Shown in pieces: positions 26,770 through 38,130 of a stretch of 64,000 nucleotides of DNA (positions are counted from its first letter, which is position 1; each line of letters begins with the position of its first letter). The position numbers and the translations under genes were made by a program. The notes under the pieces were generated by a model. That model was not told where the DNA came from and did not search any database. It saw only the letters and a program-made list of their open reading frames with translations. Origin of the DNA: Streptomyces sp. NBC_01750 (GTDB taxonomy: Bacteria; Actinomycetota; Actinomycetes; Streptomycetales; Streptomycetaceae); assembly GCF_035918095.1 (NCBI RefSeq), contig NZ_CP109137.1, positions 2,234,001-2,298,000 on the forward strand, in the 5' to 3' direction.

Positions 26770-28422
26770 TCAACGACCGCGTAGCGTGCGGTACTTGGTG
26801 ACCAGCGTCGAGGTCGAGCTGTCCAGGTTCTCGCCGCCCTTTCCTGCGGTCAGCACCGGCTCGATCTTCCTCGCCAGGACCTTGCCGAGCTCGACGCCCC
26901 ACTGGTCGAAGGAGTCGATGTTCCAGATGGCGCCCTGTACGAACACCTTGTGCTCGTACAGTGCGATCAACTGCCCCAGCACGGACGGCGTCAGCCCCTC
27001 GGCGAGGACCGTCGTCGTCGGGTGGTTGCCCGCGAACGTCTTGTGCGGCACCAGCTCCTCGGGGACGCCTTCCGCCCGTACCTCCTCCGGAGTCTTGCCG
27101 AAGGCGAGCGCCTGTGTCTGCGCGAAGAAGTTGGCCATCAGCAGATCGTGCTGGGCGACCAGACCGGGCGGCAGGTCCGCGACCGGATGGGCGAAGCCGA
27201 TGAAGTCCGCCGGGATCATTTTCGTGCCCTGGTGGATCAGCTGGTAGTACGCGTGCTGGCCGTTGGTGCCCGGCGTGCCCCAGACCACCGGACCCGTCTG
27301 CCAGTCCACCGGATTGCCCTCGCGGTCCACGGACTTGCCGTTGGACTCCATGTCGAGCTGCTGGAGGTAGGCGGTGAACTTGCTCAGATAGTGGGAGTAC
27401 GGCAGCACCGCATGCGTCTGCGCGTCGAAGAACTCGCCGTACCAGACCCCCAACAGGCCCAGCAGCAGCGGCGCGTTGGCCTCTGCCGGGGCCGTACGGA
27501 AGTGCTCGTCGACCAGGTGGAAACCGTCGAGCATCTCCCGGAAGCAGTCCGGGCCGATCGCGATCATCAGCGAGAGGCCGATGGCGGAGTCGAAGGAGTA
27601 CCGCCCGCCGACCCAGTCCCAGAACTCGAACATGTTCGCCGTGTCGATGCCGAAGTCGGCGACCTTCTCGGCGTTCGTCGACAGCGCCACGAAGTGCTTG
27701 GCCACGGCTTCCTGGCCGGCCTGGAGACCGGTGAGCAGCCAGTCGCGGGCTGAGGTGGCGTTGGTGATGGTCTCGATGGTGGTGAAGGTCTTGGAGGCGA
27801 TGATGAAGAGCGTCTCGGCCGGGTCCAAGTCCCTTACGGCCTCGTGCAGATCGGCCCCGTCGACGTTCGACACGAAGCGGAAGGTCAGCTCGCGTGCGGT
27901 GTAGGAGCGCAGTGTCTCGTACGCCATCGCCGGGCCCAGATCGGAACCGCCGATGCCGATGTTCACGACGTTCTTGATGCGCTTGCCGGTGTGTCCGGTC
28001 CACTCGCCCGACCTGATCCGGTCGGAGAAGGCGCTCATCCTGTCGAGCACCGCGTGCACCGCGGGCACCACGTTCTCGCCGTCCACCTCGATCACTGCGT
28101 CACGCGGGGCGCGCAGCGCCGTGTGCAGGACGGCGCGGTCCTCCGTGATGTTGATCTTCTCGCCGCGGAACATCGCGTCCCGCAGTCCGAATACATCGGT
28201 GGCCACGGCCAGCTCGCGCAGCAGCGCCAGCGTCTCGTCGGTCACCCGGTGCTTGGAGTAGTCGAGATACAGATCTCCGACCTCGAGGGTGTACTCGGTG
28301 CCGCGCGCCGTATCGGCTGCGAACAGCTCCCGCAGATGCGTCTCCCCCAGCTGCTCGCGGTGCTTGCCGAGAGCAGTCCATTCGGGCGTCTGGTTGAGCC
28401 TGGTACGGCCTTCTGCGTTCAC
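26770..28422 (-). CDS. pgi: Glucose-6-phosphate isomerase
   Basis: A 550-residue cytosolic enzyme interconverting glucose-6-phosphate and fructose-6-phosphate. Both signatures are complete: [19 protein letters not shown] with the SIS phosphate site ([16 protein letters not shown]), and [20 protein letters not shown]. Active-site [11 protein letters not shown] and [20 protein letters not shown] are also present. The start is GTG at 28422. It links the pentose phosphate operon and the glycolytic genes of this window. Confidence 0.96.
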   Translation of the reverse strand: MNAEGRTRLNQTPEWTALGKHREQLGETHLRELFAADTARGTEYTLEVGDLYLDYSKHRVTDETLALLRELAVATDVFGLRDAMFRGEKINITEDRAVLHTALRAPRDAVIEVDGENVVPAVHAVLDRMSAFSDRIRSGEWTGHTGKRIKNVVNIGIGGSDLGPAMAYETLRSYTARELTFRFVSNVDGADLHEAVRDLDPAETLFIIASKTFTTIETITNATSARDWLLTGLQAGQEAVAKHFVALSTNAEKVADFGIDTANMFEFWDWVGGRYSFDSAIGLSLMIAIGPDCFREMLDGFHLVDEHFRTAPAEANAPLLLGLLGVWYGEFFDAQTHAVLPYSHYLSKFTAYLQQLDMESNGKSVDREGNPVDWQTGPVVWGTPGTNGQHAYYQLIHQGTKMIPADFIGFAHPVADLPPGLVAQHDLLMANFFAQTQALAFGKTPEEVRAEGVPEELVPHKTFAGNHPTTTVLAEGLTPSVLGQLIALYEHKVFVQGAIWNIDSFDQWGVELGKVLARKIEPVLTAGKGGENLDSSTSTLVTKYRTLRGR

Positions 28423-28474
28423 AGAGATTCACCTCGCGTGGACGGTCGGTTCAGCCCCGCTGACCTGCTTTTCG

Positions 28475-28510
28475 GCCGGGGGTCCGGGGGGTTCCCCCCG
28501 GGAAGACACA
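28475..28510. repeat. Second copy of the GC palindrome element
   Basis: GCCGGGGG, two bases, then CGGGGGGTTCCCCCCGGGAA followed by GACACA. It matches the element at 6176-6208 in order, orientation and flanks. It lies between the MFS gene and pgi. Confidence 0.65.
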
Positions 28511-28572
28511 GCATCTTGGACATCAGCCCACTTCTTCTCGTACCTGCCTGCATGCCCCACTGCGTCTCCAAC

Positions 28573-29784
28573 CTAATTGATCAGCGGGGTCAGCGACGCG
28601 ACAGCGGGCACGAAGAGTACGGCCGTCAGCAGAGCGGGTGCGTTCGGTCCCCAGGCGGCGGCCGCCGCACCGCCCAGCAGGGCGCCGAGCGGGGCTCCGG
28701 CGACCGCGAGCGTACGGAAGGCGGAGTTGATACGGCCCAGCATCGCCGCCGGACTGCGCTCCTGCGTCAGCGTCATCCGGTTGACGTTCCACACCATGCC
28801 CATGACCCCGAAGACCGCCATCGAGGTGATCGTCACCCACAGCTCGCGCACGGATCCCATCGCGACCAGGCATCCGGTCTGCACGATGCCGGCTGCGAAC
28901 ACGCTCCGTATTCGGCCGAAACGCTCGGAGAAACGGCGGGCCAGCAGACCGCCGACCGCACTGCCCGCCCCGGCAGCCGTGATCACCGCCGCATACCCGC
29001 CGTTCCCGGCGTCCAGCCAGCCGGTGACATGGACGACGAGGGTGGCGACGAGGGCACCCATGCCGATATTGCAGAGGGTGGTGGCGATACAGAGTCCGCG
29101 TTGCACGCGGTCCCGCCACAGGGTCCGCAGCCCTTCCCCGATCTCGCCGCGCAGGGTGCTGCCGGCCGCTCCTGGAGCCCTCGAAGGCGCCCCGACCCGC
29201 AGTGAGGCGACCAGCACCGCCGCCACGGCATACGTCGCCGCATCCGCCGCGTACGGCATGGCGGCGCCCACCACGAGCAGCGCCGGCACCACCGGGGCGG
29301 CCAGGAAGCTGCCGACGATCTGCTGTGCGGTCATCAGCCTGGCGTTGGCACTGCCCAGCGCCTCGGCCGGCACCAGTGAGGGCAGCAGTGCTGTGGCAGC
29401 GTTGTCGAAGAGCGTCTGGAGCGTGGTGAGCGCGAAGGCGAGCCCGAAGAGCAGGGCCATCGAACTCAGGTCCAGCCACACCGCGACGGCGAAGGCGGCC
29501 ATCAGCGCGCCCCGCAGCAGATCGACGGCCCACATCGCCCGCTGCTGGTCCACCCGGTCGGCGACCGCGCCGCCGAGCAGTCCGAACAGCAGCCAGGGCA
29601 GATAGCCGCACGCCGTCACCGAGGCGATCAGCAGCGGGTCGTCGGTCAGTGAGGCGGCGAGCAGCGGCATCGCCGCCGTCTGGAGCGAGTCGCCGAACTT
29701 CGAGACGACGGCGGCCGTCCACAGCCGTCCGAACCCCCCGCGCCATGCGGGTGTTCGCGTCTGTGCCGCTTCGGTCGCCGTCAC
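28573..29784 (-). CDS. MFS transporter (EntS/MdfA-like drug exporter type)
   Basis: A 403-residue membrane protein with about twelve hydrophobic segments. It shows the MFS loop pattern LLGGAVADRVDQQRAMWAVD between helices 2 and 3, and its central repeat GGLLARRFSERFGRIRSVFA between helices 8 and 9. This set-up is typical of the MFS_3 branch of exporters. GTG at 29784 (MTATEAAQTRTPAWRGGFGR) follows GGAAGGGGAT; the frame continues upstream to 29883 through the rbpA terminator, so the shorter start is taken. Substrate unknown. Confidence 0.88.
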   Translation of the reverse strand: MTATEAAQTRTPAWRGGFGRLWTAAVVSKFGDSLQTAAMPLLAASLTDDPLLIASVTACGYLPWLLFGLLGGAVADRVDQQRAMWAVDLLRGALMAAFAVAVWLDLSSMALLFGLAFALTTLQTLFDNAATALLPSLVPAEALGSANARLMTAQQIVGSFLAAPVVPALLVVGAAMPYAADAATYAVAAVLVASLRVGAPSRAPGAAGSTLRGEIGEGLRTLWRDRVQRGLCIATTLCNIGMGALVATLVVHVTGWLDAGNGGYAAVITAAGAGSAVGGLLARRFSERFGRIRSVFAAGIVQTGCLVAMGSVRELWVTITSMAVFGVMGMVWNVNRMTLTQERSPAAMLGRINSAFRTLAVAGAPLGALLGGAAAAAWGPNAPALLTAVLFVPAVASLTPLIN

Positions 29785-29848
29785 AACATCCCCTTCCGGT
29801 CCGTGATTCAGAACCGTAAGGGGTGCCACTGACAATGAAGCAAAAGTT

Positions 29849-29875
29849 CGGCCGGACACCTTGGGTGTCCGGCCG
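29849..29875. terminator. Terminator after the RbpA-family gene
   Basis: CGGCCGGACACC (29849-29860), loop TTG, then its exact complement (29864-29875). On the minus strand it begins 11 bases past the stop of the RbpA-family gene and is followed by AACTTTTGCTT. A good factor-independent terminator. Confidence 0.85.
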
Positions 29876-29886
29876 GACCGCAACTT

Positions 29887-30222
29887 CTAGATCTCGCCCC
29901 GCAGTTTGGCGAGCGCCTCGGCGAGAATCGCCTCGCCGTCCGCGTCGCTGCGCCGCTCGCGTACATACGCGAGGTGCGTCTTGTACGGCTCGGTGCGCGG
30001 CGGGTCCGGCGGGTTGTCCCGGTCCTGGCCGGCCGGGAACCCGCAGCGCGGGCAGTCCCAGCTATCCGGGACCTGTGCGTCACTGGCGAAGCTCGGCTGC
30101 GTCTCGTGCCCGTTGGAGCACCAGAAGGAGATGCGGAGGCGTGGCGCGGACTCGCCTCGCTCAGCCTCGCCCATCGGCCCCGCTCCGACCCGGCTTCCCC
30201 GGATCGCGTTGCCACTTGCCAC
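29887..30222 (-). CDS. RbpA-family RNA polymerase-binding protein
   Basis: A 111-residue actinobacterial transcription factor of the RbpA family, which binds RNA polymerase and principal sigma factors. The N-terminal tail has GNAIRGSRVG, the zinc-ribbon-like core has FWCSNGHETQPSFA and WDCPRCGFPAG, and the C-terminal sigma-interacting part is YVRERRSDADGEAILAEALA. The known S. coelicolor RbpA (as I recall it) has the same layout but different wording (ACEKGHRF, CKVCG), so this may be the paralogue rather than rbpA itself. ATG at 30222; its own terminator follows. Confidence 0.82.
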   Translation of the reverse strand: MASGNAIRGSRVGAGPMGEAERGESAPRLRISFWCSNGHETQPSFASDAQVPDSWDCPRCGFPAGQDRDNPPDPPRTEPYKTHLAYVRERRSDADGEAILAEALAKLRGEI

Positions 30223-30357
30223 GGTCGTAACTCCCTGCGTGATGGTGCTGCACAGCGTCTCACAGCGGCTGCGCCGCGAGTGCCCCAGTCTACGTAAGGC
30301 CCAACGCTCGTCCAGTGATTGGAGTTACACCCGACCCCGGGACGCGGAAGGCGTCGG

Positions 30358-30594
30358 TCAGCTGTCCAGCTTCATCAGCAGACCAAGTACGACAATGCAC
30401 GCAAACCACAGCAGACCGATAACCACGGTGATGCGGTCGAGGTTGCGCTCGGCGACCGAGGAACCACCGACGGAGGACTGCATACCGCCACCGAACATGT
30501 CGGAGAGACCGCCGCCCTTCCCCTTGTGCATCAGCACCAGCAGCATCATCAGCAGGCTGAAGACGATCAGGGCAATCGAGAACCCGACAATCAC
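30358..30594 (-). CDS. secG: SecG preprotein translocase subunit
   Basis: A 78-residue two-helix membrane protein of the SecYEG channel. VGFSIALIVFSLLMMLLVLM is helix 1, then the conserved KGKGGGLSDMFGGGMQSSVG loop, then helix 2 (ITVVIGLLWFACIVVLGLLM). GTG at 30594 follows GAGGAAG; the upstream extension to 30672 reads through the tpiA-secG hairpin. It is 107 bases after tpiA on the same strand. Confidence 0.93.
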   Translation of the reverse strand: MIVGFSIALIVFSLLMMLLVLMHKGKGGGLSDMFGGGMQSSVGGSSVAERNLDRITVVIGLLWFACIVVLGLLMKLDS

Positions 30595-30627
30595 GGCTGG
30601 ACCAACTTCCTCGGACTGAATGGACGA

Positions 30628-30669
30628 CGGGGGCCGAGCGGCATTTCCATGATGCCTACCCGGCCCCCG
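30628..30669. terminator. Nested hairpin between tpiA and secG
   Basis: Outer stem CGGGGGCCG (30628-30636) with CGGCCCCCG (30661-30669), inner stem GGCAT (30640-30644) with ATGCC (30652-30656). It could end the glycolytic transcript or set the level of secG. Confidence 0.65.
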
Positions 30670-30701
30670 CAAGGGTACGACGGATCCGCGCTACCGCATA
30701 C

Positions 30702-31490
30702 TTACTGGTCGCGGAACCGGACGATCTTGACGAACTCTTCGGCGTCCAGCGCCGCGCCGCCCACCAGAGCACCGTCCACATCGGGCTGCGCCATGATCGC
30801 GGCGACGTTCCCGGACTTCACCGAGCCGCCGTACTGGATCCGGACCTTGTCGGCCAGCTCCTGGGAGTACAGCTCGGCGAGACGCCCGCGGATCGCCCCG
30901 CAGACCTCCTGCGCGTCCTCGGGTGTCGCGACCTCGCCGGTACCGATGGCCCACACCGGCTCGTACGCGATCACGATGGACTCGGCCTGCTCGGCCGGGA
31001 TGTCCTTCAGTCCGCCGTCGAGCTGCGCCAGCGTGTACTGGACCTGGTTGCCCGCCTTGCGGATGTCCAGGCCCTCGCCGACGCAGAGGATCGGGGTCAG
31101 GCCATGCCGGTAGGCCGCCTTCACCTTGGCGTTGCAGAGCTCGTCCGTCTCGGCGTGGTACTGCCGGCGCTCGGAGTGGCCGACCACGACATAGGTGCAC
31201 TTCAGCTTGGACAGCATGGAGCCCGAGATCTCACCGGTGTACGCACCGGCGTCGTGCGCCGAGAGGTCCTGGGCGCCGTACTTGATCTTGAGCTTGTCGC
31301 CGTCGACCAGGGTCTGTACGGACCGCAGGTCGGTGAAGGGCGGCAGAACGGCGACCTCGACGGCGTCGTAGTCCTTGTCCGACAGGGCGAAGGCGAGCTT
31401 CTGGACGTGCGCGATGGCCTCGAGGTGGTTGAGGTTCATCTTCCAGTTGCCCGCCATGATCGGGAAACGGTCCTGAGCAATGTCAGTCAT
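30702..31490 (-). CDS. tpiA: Triosephosphate isomerase
   Basis: A 262-residue TIM-barrel enzyme of glycolysis. The catalytic lysine is in [14 protein letters not shown], the catalytic histidine in [20 protein letters not shown], and the catalytic Glu in [18 protein letters not shown]; the phosphate loop is [14 protein letters not shown] at 31490 is 8 bases after the pgk stop, so the two are co-transcribed. The longer open frame to 31841 overlaps pgk and is discarded. Confidence 0.96.
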   Translation of the reverse strand: MTDIAQDRFPIMAGNWKMNLNHLEAIAHVQKLAFALSDKDYDAVEVAVLPPFTDLRSVQTLVDGDKLKIKYGAQDLSAHDAGAYTGEISGSMLSKLKCTYVVVGHSERRQYHAETDELCNAKVKAAYRHGLTPILCVGEGLDIRKAGNQVQYTLAQLDGGLKDIPAEQAESIVIAYEPVWAIGTGEVATPEDAQEVCGAIRGRLAELYSQELADKVRIQYGGSVKSGNVAAIMAQPDVDGALVGGAALDAEEFVKIVRFRDQ

Positions 31491-31497
31491 AAGGGGG

Positions 31498-32709
31498 TCA
31501 GTCCTCCAGTGCGGCGAGGCCGGGGAGCGTCTTGCCCTCGAGGTACTCGAGGCTGGCGCCACCGCCGGTGGAAATGTGGCCGAATGCGTTCTCGTCGAAG
31601 CCGAGCGTGCGCACGGCCGCGGCCGAGTCACCTCCGCCGACGACAGTGAAGCCCTTGCTGCCGAGCAGCGCCTCGGCAACGGCCTTGGTGCCCTGAGCGT
31701 AGTCAGGGTGCTCGAAGACGCCGACCGGGCCGTTCCAGAAGACGGTCTGGGCGTCGGCGATCTTCGACGCGAAGAGCTCGCGCGACTTCGGGCCGATGTC
31801 CAGGCCCTCCTTATCGGCGGGGATCTTGTCCGCGTCGACAACGATGTAGTCGGCCGGGGCCTTGGTCTTCAGGTCCGGGAACTCGCCCGAGGCCAGGACG
31901 TCGACCGGCAGCACCAGCTCGACGCCGTTCTTCTCGGCGCGTTCCATGTACTCGGTGACGGTCGGGATCTGGTCCTCCTGGAGGAGGGAGATGCCGACCT
32001 CGTAGCCCTTGGCCTTGAGGAAGGTGTAGGCCATGCCTCCGCCGATGAGGATGCGGTCGGCCCTGCCGAGCAGCGCGTCGATGACACCGAGCTTGTCGGA
32101 GACCTTGGCGCCGCCGAGGATCACGACATAGGGGCGCTCGACCTCTTCGGTGAGCTTCTTGAGGACACGGACCTCGGTGGCGATGAGGTAGCCGGCGGCG
32201 TGCGGCAGGCGGGCCGGGAGGTCGTACACCGAGGCGTGCTTTCGGTGGACGGCTCCGAAGCCGTCGCCGACGTACACATCCGCGAGCTCGGCGAGCCGGT
32301 CCGCGAAGGCGCCTCGCTCGGCGTCGTCCTTACTGGTCTCACCGGCGTTGAAGCGGAGGTTCTCGATGACGGCGACCTGGCCGTCGGCGAGGCCCGCGAC
32401 GACGGCCTTGGCCGAAGCGCCGACGGTGTCGGTCGCGAACGCGGCCTCGGTGCCGAGCAGCTCACCGAGACGCTTCGCGGCCGGGGCGAGCGAGAAGGCC
32501 GGGTCCGGGGCACCCTTGGGGCGGCCCAGGTGGGAGGCGACGATGACGCGCGCGCCCGCCTCGGCGAGCTTGGCGACAGTCGGCACAACGGCTCGGATGC
32601 GGCCGTCGTCGGTGATGGTGGTGCCGTCGAGCGGCACATTGAGGTCGGCGCGGACGAATACCCGCTTGCCGGCGACCCCGTCGGCGAGAAGTTCGTCGAT
32701 CGTCTTCAT
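31498..32709 (-). CDS. pgk: Phosphoglycerate kinase
   Basis: A 403-residue two-domain kinase making ATP from 1,3-bisphosphoglycerate. [12 protein letters not shown] and [15 protein letters not shown] mark the substrate domain; [39 protein letters not shown] and [16 protein letters not shown] mark the nucleotide domain. ATG at 32709. The gap gene lies upstream beyond a hairpin (32736-32781), so pgk may have read-through or its own promoter. Confidence 0.96.
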   Translation of the reverse strand: MKTIDELLADGVAGKRVFVRADLNVPLDGTTITDDGRIRAVVPTVAKLAEAGARVIVASHLGRPKGAPDPAFSLAPAAKRLGELLGTEAAFATDTVGASAKAVVAGLADGQVAVIENLRFNAGETSKDDAERGAFADRLAELADVYVGDGFGAVHRKHASVYDLPARLPHAAGYLIATEVRVLKKLTEEVERPYVVILGGAKVSDKLGVIDALLGRADRILIGGGMAYTFLKAKGYEVGISLLQEDQIPTVTEYMERAEKNGVELVLPVDVLASGEFPDLKTKAPADYIVVDADKIPADKEGLDIGPKSRELFASKIADAQTVFWNGPVGVFEHPDYAQGTKAVAEALLGSKGFTVVGGGDSAAAVRTLGFDENAFGHISTGGGASLEYLEGKTLPGLAALED

Positions 32710-32735
32710 GAATAGGGCTCCTCAGGCTGGACGTG

Positions 32736-32781
32736 CGACAGGGCTCGGACTGCGCTGCGCTGCGCTGCCCGAGCCCTGTCG
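32736..32781. terminator. Hairpin between gap and pgk with a CTGCG-repeat loop
   Basis: Perfect 13-bp arms CGACAGGGCTCGG (32736-32748) and CCGAGCCCTGTCG (32769-32781). The 20-base loop is a tandem CTGCG run. It may attenuate transcription from gap into pgk. Confidence 0.75.
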
Positions 32782-32808
32782 CTCACATCTTGCTGCTCGC
32801 GTTGCTTA

Positions 32809-33888
<1,080 letters not shown>

Positions 33889-34036
33889 CTACCTCTCTGA
33901 CGACCCCGGAGTGACATCGAGAGGTCCGCGCGCGGCCCGGCGAACTCCTACCCACCAGTAGGGGCAGGAGCCGCCGGGACCTCGCCGGGACCAGGGCGAT
34001 CAGTGGTGTCCGGCCCCGCTCCCGGCTGCGCAGGCG

Positions 34037-36985
34037 TCAGCGTCGGAGGGCGCTCAGCGCCTTTCCGATGAGCTGCTTGCGGTCGGCCGCTCCGGGCACA
34101 TGCTCCAGGCCGAAGCCCAGCAGCACGGTGTCCCGGGTGGTGACGGCCGCCTGCGACTGGAAGAGCGCCTGGGAGCGTGCCCAGTCGCCCGCGTTCCCGG
34201 GGCTGCCGGCCGGCGGTCCGGGGACGCTCCACGGGCCGAGGACGGTCTCGAAGCCCTCGGAACCCTGCGGGGTACCTGAGACAACGAGCCTGGTGTCATC
34301 GACGAAGGCGCCGATTCCGCCGGTGCCCGGGTCCGAGACGTACGAGATGGAGAGCTCGACCTGCTTGCCCGCGTAGGCGCTGAGGTCGACGGAGACCGGC
34401 TGCCAGCCGTTGGAGGAGCCGGTGAAGCGGTTCCAGGCGCCGCTGGTGCCCGTCGCCGTGCAGCCGCTGTTGGCGACGGTCAGGTAGCGGGCGAGGAAGG
34501 GGTGACCCGCCACGTAGTAGCCCTCCTCGCACTGGACGGGCACCTGGTTGGTGGTGCCGCCGTTGGCGTCCGGCAGGGTTGTCCAGTCGTCCTGGCCGAC
34601 TGTGTGCGCCTCCACGATGACGTTGTCGAAGCCGCGCTCGGTGTCGTAGCTGAGCTGGAACTGCAGACTCGGCTTGGCTCCCGCCGCCGTGCCGGACAGG
34701 TCCACGGTCCGTGCCAGCCGCATGTAAGCGTTGTCCTGGTGCTTCGCCGCCGCGAACCAGGAGCCTTCGGCCGGCTCGAACGGGGTGCGGATGCCCGGGT
34801 AGCCTCCCGCGGACGCGCTCTTGAACTTCGGGAACAGCTCGGGCTTCAGAGTGTCCGAGGTGACGGTGTACGCCCCGGCCAGGTCGAGCGGGTTGCCCGG
34901 CGCGTCGGCGAGAGAGGCCTTCGCACCCGCGAGCCTCCCGGCGCCCGCGAAGGACGGCGGGGACTTGAGCCCGATCCGGTTGTAGGCGCCGAGGTAGTAC
35001 TGGGAGAAGTCGTTGGACTCGGCGCCACCGAGGTCGATGCTCCCGCCGGCCTGCTCACCGGCGTTGATCAGCTTGCCGCCCTCGTTGAGGAAGTCCCGTA
35101 CGGCCCCGGTGGTCGCCGCGGAGGGCTGATTGGTGCCGGTGTACCAGACGACCGTCTTGAAGTGGCCGAGCACACCGAGGGCGTTCGGAGCGCCCTGTGT
35201 GGCGACGTCCCAGACCGCGGCCCCGTGGCGGTTGTCGGCGAGGGCCTTGGTGTACGCGGCGGTGTGCTGCGCCGCGGCGGTACCGCCCTCCTCCGCGATC
35301 ACCAGCGTGTCGCCGCGCGGCCGTTCGGCGATCGTGTACGTGAAGTGCTCGCTGGCGGTGGGCTTTCCGGCCCTGGTCTCGCCGGTGAACCAGACCTCGA
35401 CCTTGTCCCCGACGTCGCCGTCCCGAACCTTGGCCCGGTACTCGTCGAAGCGGATGTTGTCGTCGCCGCCGTAGGTCTCGCCGCCCTTCCAGGTCCTGAG
35501 TGCCTGGTCGTGCGTACGGCCGCCGTTGACGCGGTACCTGAGCTCCTTGTCGCGTACCGACTTGCGGGCGACGACGGACACTTCCTGGTCACCGCCGCGC
35601 GCATAGGAGGTGGTGAAGGTGTCGGGTGTGAAGTCCGCGGCCGTCAGACCGACCGAGGAGGACGGCTGGTCGGGGTGGGCGGCGGTCTCGGCGACGGAGA
35701 GCGCGAACGGGATGTTCTTGGCGAACTCCTGCTGGATCAGCTTCTCGTCGTCCGGGAAAGTGAAGACCGAGGCGCAGTCGGCCGGGTTCCAGGGGTCGTT
35801 GGGGTCGATGCGCGAGGCGGTTCCGCAGGTCGACATCTCCGGGGTGTACATCATCATCCCGTTGACGTTGGCAGCGTGTCCGTCGGCCTCGCCGTTGGTG
35901 GTGTAGAGCTCGGACGAGACCTGCGGGTGGTAGCCGGGAACCGCGGACTTCTCAGGCGTACCGGCAAGGGATGTGTAGAGGACGTCGTCCGGCGTCGGGG
36001 TCGCGACCTGCCAGCCGACTCCGTACAGCAGCAGCTGGGCCGCGGAGTGGTAGTTGATGCCGTACTCGAAACCGATGCGCCGCTCGAAGGCGTCGAGGGC
36101 CTTGGTCTCGGGCTCGGAGGCCGGACCGGTGCCGCGGAAGGTCTCGTCGGCCGGGTCGGGGGACGAACCCTCGTTGTCGTAGCCCCACTTGTAGGCGAAG
36201 TTGCGGTTGAGGTCCACCCCGTCGCCGGGGGCGATCTTGCCGTCGCCGTTGTTGTCGCGCAGGTTCTTGCGCCACTGACGCTCGTCGGTGCCGGTGAAGG
36301 TGTAGTCGTAGCCGTCGGGATTGGCGGAGAGGACGAACCACAGCTCGGTGGAGTCCACGATCTTGGTGATCCGCGGGTCCTTGCCGTAGTTGGCGAGGTA
36401 GTAGTGCATCAGCCGCCGGGTCATCTCGGGGGTGATCCACTCGCGGGCGTGCTGATTGGAGAGGTACAGCGTGGAGGGCTTGGAGCCGTCCCTGTACTTC
36501 TTGGCACCCTTGCTGATCTTGAGAGCGAGGATGTCCTGGCCCTTGAGGGTCTTGCCGATGCTGACGACCTTGGTCAGGTCCGGGTTGGCCTGCCCGGTGG
36601 CGAGGATCTCGCGCTGCAGGCCGTTGTCGCCGCTGTACGGGCGGAAGACGCCGTCGCCCGCGGCCGCCACGCGCCTCTCGGACTTGGCCGGGATCGTGTG
36701 CTCGGTGATGTCGACGCCCTGCCCGCGCAGTTCGCCGGCCTGTTTCCTGGTGAGGAACAGCTCGACGGTGGCGGTGCCCTTGCCGGGCACCTGCTCGGTC
36801 AGTTCATGACCGTCGGTGCCTGCCGCGAGGATCAGCGGGACCTGGGCCCGACTGACTTTCGCATGCCATACGGAGAGTCCGTCGCCGCCCTCGCCCCCCT
36901 GTTGGGCGTGGGCGATCGGTGCCGCCGCCAGTCCGGCTGCCAGCAGTGAAGCCGCTGCGAGGATCGATCTCGCTCTGCGTCTCAT
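34037..36985 (-). CDS. Secreted zinc carboxypeptidase, M14 family, with C-terminal accessory domains
   Basis: A 982-residue exported protein. The signal peptide is MRRRARSILAAASLLAAGLA ending about AHA-QQ. The M14 domain follows, with zinc ligands in LYLSNQHAREWITPEM and INYHSAAQLLLYG and the catalytic Glu in MMMYTPEMSTCG. A DxNxDG-type calcium-like loop (DNNGDGKIAPGDGVDLNRNF) is inserted. The second half has a ThuA/GATase-like segment (VVWYTGTNQPSAATTGAVRD, FLNEGGKLINAGEQAGG) and a jelly-roll adhesion-type end (LSISYVSDPGTGGIGAFVDD) like that of immune inhibitor A peptidases. ATG at 36985 has AAGGGGGG upstream. Likely extracellular and nutritional or developmental. Confidence 0.88.
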   Translation of the reverse strand: MRRRARSILAAASLLAAGLAAAPIAHAQQGGEGGDGLSVWHAKVSRAQVPLILAAGTDGHELTEQVPGKGTATVELFLTRKQAGELRGQGVDITEHTIPAKSERRVAAAGDGVFRPYSGDNGLQREILATGQANPDLTKVVSIGKTLKGQDILALKISKGAKKYRDGSKPSTLYLSNQHAREWITPEMTRRLMHYYLANYGKDPRITKIVDSTELWFVLSANPDGYDYTFTGTDERQWRKNLRDNNGDGKIAPGDGVDLNRNFAYKWGYDNEGSSPDPADETFRGTGPASEPETKALDAFERRIGFEYGINYHSAAQLLLYGVGWQVATPTPDDVLYTSLAGTPEKSAVPGYHPQVSSELYTTNGEADGHAANVNGMMMYTPEMSTCGTASRIDPNDPWNPADCASVFTFPDDEKLIQQEFAKNIPFALSVAETAAHPDQPSSSVGLTAADFTPDTFTTSYARGGDQEVSVVARKSVRDKELRYRVNGGRTHDQALRTWKGGETYGGDDNIRFDEYRAKVRDGDVGDKVEVWFTGETRAGKPTASEHFTYTIAERPRGDTLVIAEEGGTAAAQHTAAYTKALADNRHGAAVWDVATQGAPNALGVLGHFKTVVWYTGTNQPSAATTGAVRDFLNEGGKLINAGEQAGGSIDLGGAESNDFSQYYLGAYNRIGLKSPPSFAGAGRLAGAKASLADAPGNPLDLAGAYTVTSDTLKPELFPKFKSASAGGYPGIRTPFEPAEGSWFAAAKHQDNAYMRLARTVDLSGTAAGAKPSLQFQLSYDTERGFDNVIVEAHTVGQDDWTTLPDANGGTTNQVPVQCEEGYYVAGHPFLARYLTVANSGCTATGTSGAWNRFTGSSNGWQPVSVDLSAYAGKQVELSISYVSDPGTGGIGAFVDDTRLVVSGTPQGSEGFETVLGPWSVPGPPAGSPGNAGDWARSQALFQSQAAVTTRDTVLLGFGLEHVPGAADRKQLIGKALSALRR

Positions 36986-37140
36986 TAGCCCCCCTTGCTG
37001 TTGTGTGCCACGAAAGTGGCCGGACGCCAGGCTCATATCACCTCATGATCATGTCAAGAGTGCCGTGTGCGGACATAACACCGCTGCCGGCGCCGCGAGG
37101 GCGCCGACAGCTTGGGTGAAATATGGAGGGGCGGACACAT

Positions 37141-38130
37141 TCAGCCGACGAGGCCGTCCGCCATCTCCTCGGTGAGATTGGATTCAGTACCCGGAACGCC
37201 GAGGTCCTGGGCCCGCTTGTCGGCCATCGCCAGCAGCCGGCGGATCCGGCCCGCGACCGCGTCCTTGGTCAGCGGCGGGTCGGCGAGCGCCCCCAGCTCC
37301 TCGAGCGAGGCCTGCTTGTGCTCCATCCGCAGCCGGCCGGCAGCGGCGAGATGCTCGGGCACCTCCTCGCCGAGGATCTCCAGCGCGCGCTGCACCCGGG
37401 CACCGGCGGCGACCGCGGCGCGCGCCGAGCGGCGCAGGTTGGCGTCGTCGAAGTTGGCGAGGCGGTTGGCGGTGGCGCGCACCTCGCGCCGCATCCGCCG
37501 CTCCTCCCAGGCGAGTACGGACTCGTGCGCCCCGAGACGGGTCAGCAGCGCGCCGATCGCGTCCCCGTCACGTACGACGACACGGTCCACGCCACGTACC
37601 TCACGTGCCTTGGCGGCGATGGAGAGCCGACGGGCCGCGCCGACCAGGGCGAGGGCGGCCTCCGGACCGGGGCAGGTGACCTCGAGCGACGAGGAGCGGC
37701 CCGGCTCTGTGAGCGAACCGTGCGCCAGGAACGCGCCGCGCCAGGCGGCCTCCGCATCACAGGTGGCGCCGGAGACGACCTGCGGCGGCAGTCCTCGGAT
37801 CGGGCGGCCGCGGCCGTCCACCAGACCGGTCTGACGCGCGAGCTGGTCACCGCCTGCCACCACCCGTACGACGTAACGGGAGCCTCGGCGCAGTCCACCC
37901 GGCGCCATCACCATCAGCTCGGAGCTGTGGCCGAAGATCTCCAGGATGTCCCGCTTCAACCGTCGTGCCGCGATCCCTGTGTCCAGCTCCGCCTCGATCA
38001 CGATGCGCCCGCTGACCAGGTGCAGTCCGCCCGCGAACCGAAGAATCGCCGAGACCTCTGCCTTTCTGCAGCAGGTCCGGGTGACGGGAAGCCGGGAGAT
38101 TTCGTCCTTCACCGCTGCCGTCATCGCCAT
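37141..38130 (-). CDS. whiA: Sporulation transcription regulator WhiA
   Basis: A 329-residue actinobacterial WhiA, required with WhiB for sporulation septation in Streptomyces. The N-terminal LAGLIDADG-like domain ([31 protein letters not shown] region) is followed by the C-terminal helix-turn-helix around [20 protein letters not shown]. The sequence reads as almost identical in wording to what I recall of the S. coelicolor protein. ATG at 38130 overlaps the end of the yvcK-like gene. Last gene of uvrC-rapZ-yvcK-whiA. Confidence 0.96.
   Translation of the reverse strand: MAMTAAVKDEISRLPVTRTCCRKAEVSAILRFAGGLHLVSGRIVIEAELDTGIAARRLKRDILEIFGHSSELMVMAPGGLRRGSRYVVRVVAGGDQLARQTGLVDGRGRPIRGLPPQVVSGATCDAEAAWRGAFLAHGSLTEPGRSSSLEVTCPGPEAALALVGAARRLSIAAKAREVRGVDRVVVRDGDAIGALLTRLGAHESVLAWEERRMRREVRATANRLANFDDANLRRSARAAVAAGARVQRALEILGEEVPEHLAAAGRLRMEHKQASLEELGALADPPLTKDAVAGRIRRLLAMADKRAQDLGVPGTESNLTEEMADGLVG

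Noticed and set aside
30223..30357. SigR-type promoter before the RbpA-family gene
   Set aside because: I could not find a GGAAT element at the required distance from a GTT; a TAGACT box is present but proves nothing about SigR.
34502..36949. 815-codon open frame opposite the carboxypeptidase gene
   Set aside because: It is the antisense shadow of a well-defined M14 protein; its product is Arg/Val/Gly-rich with no family pattern, as expected for high-GC DNA.
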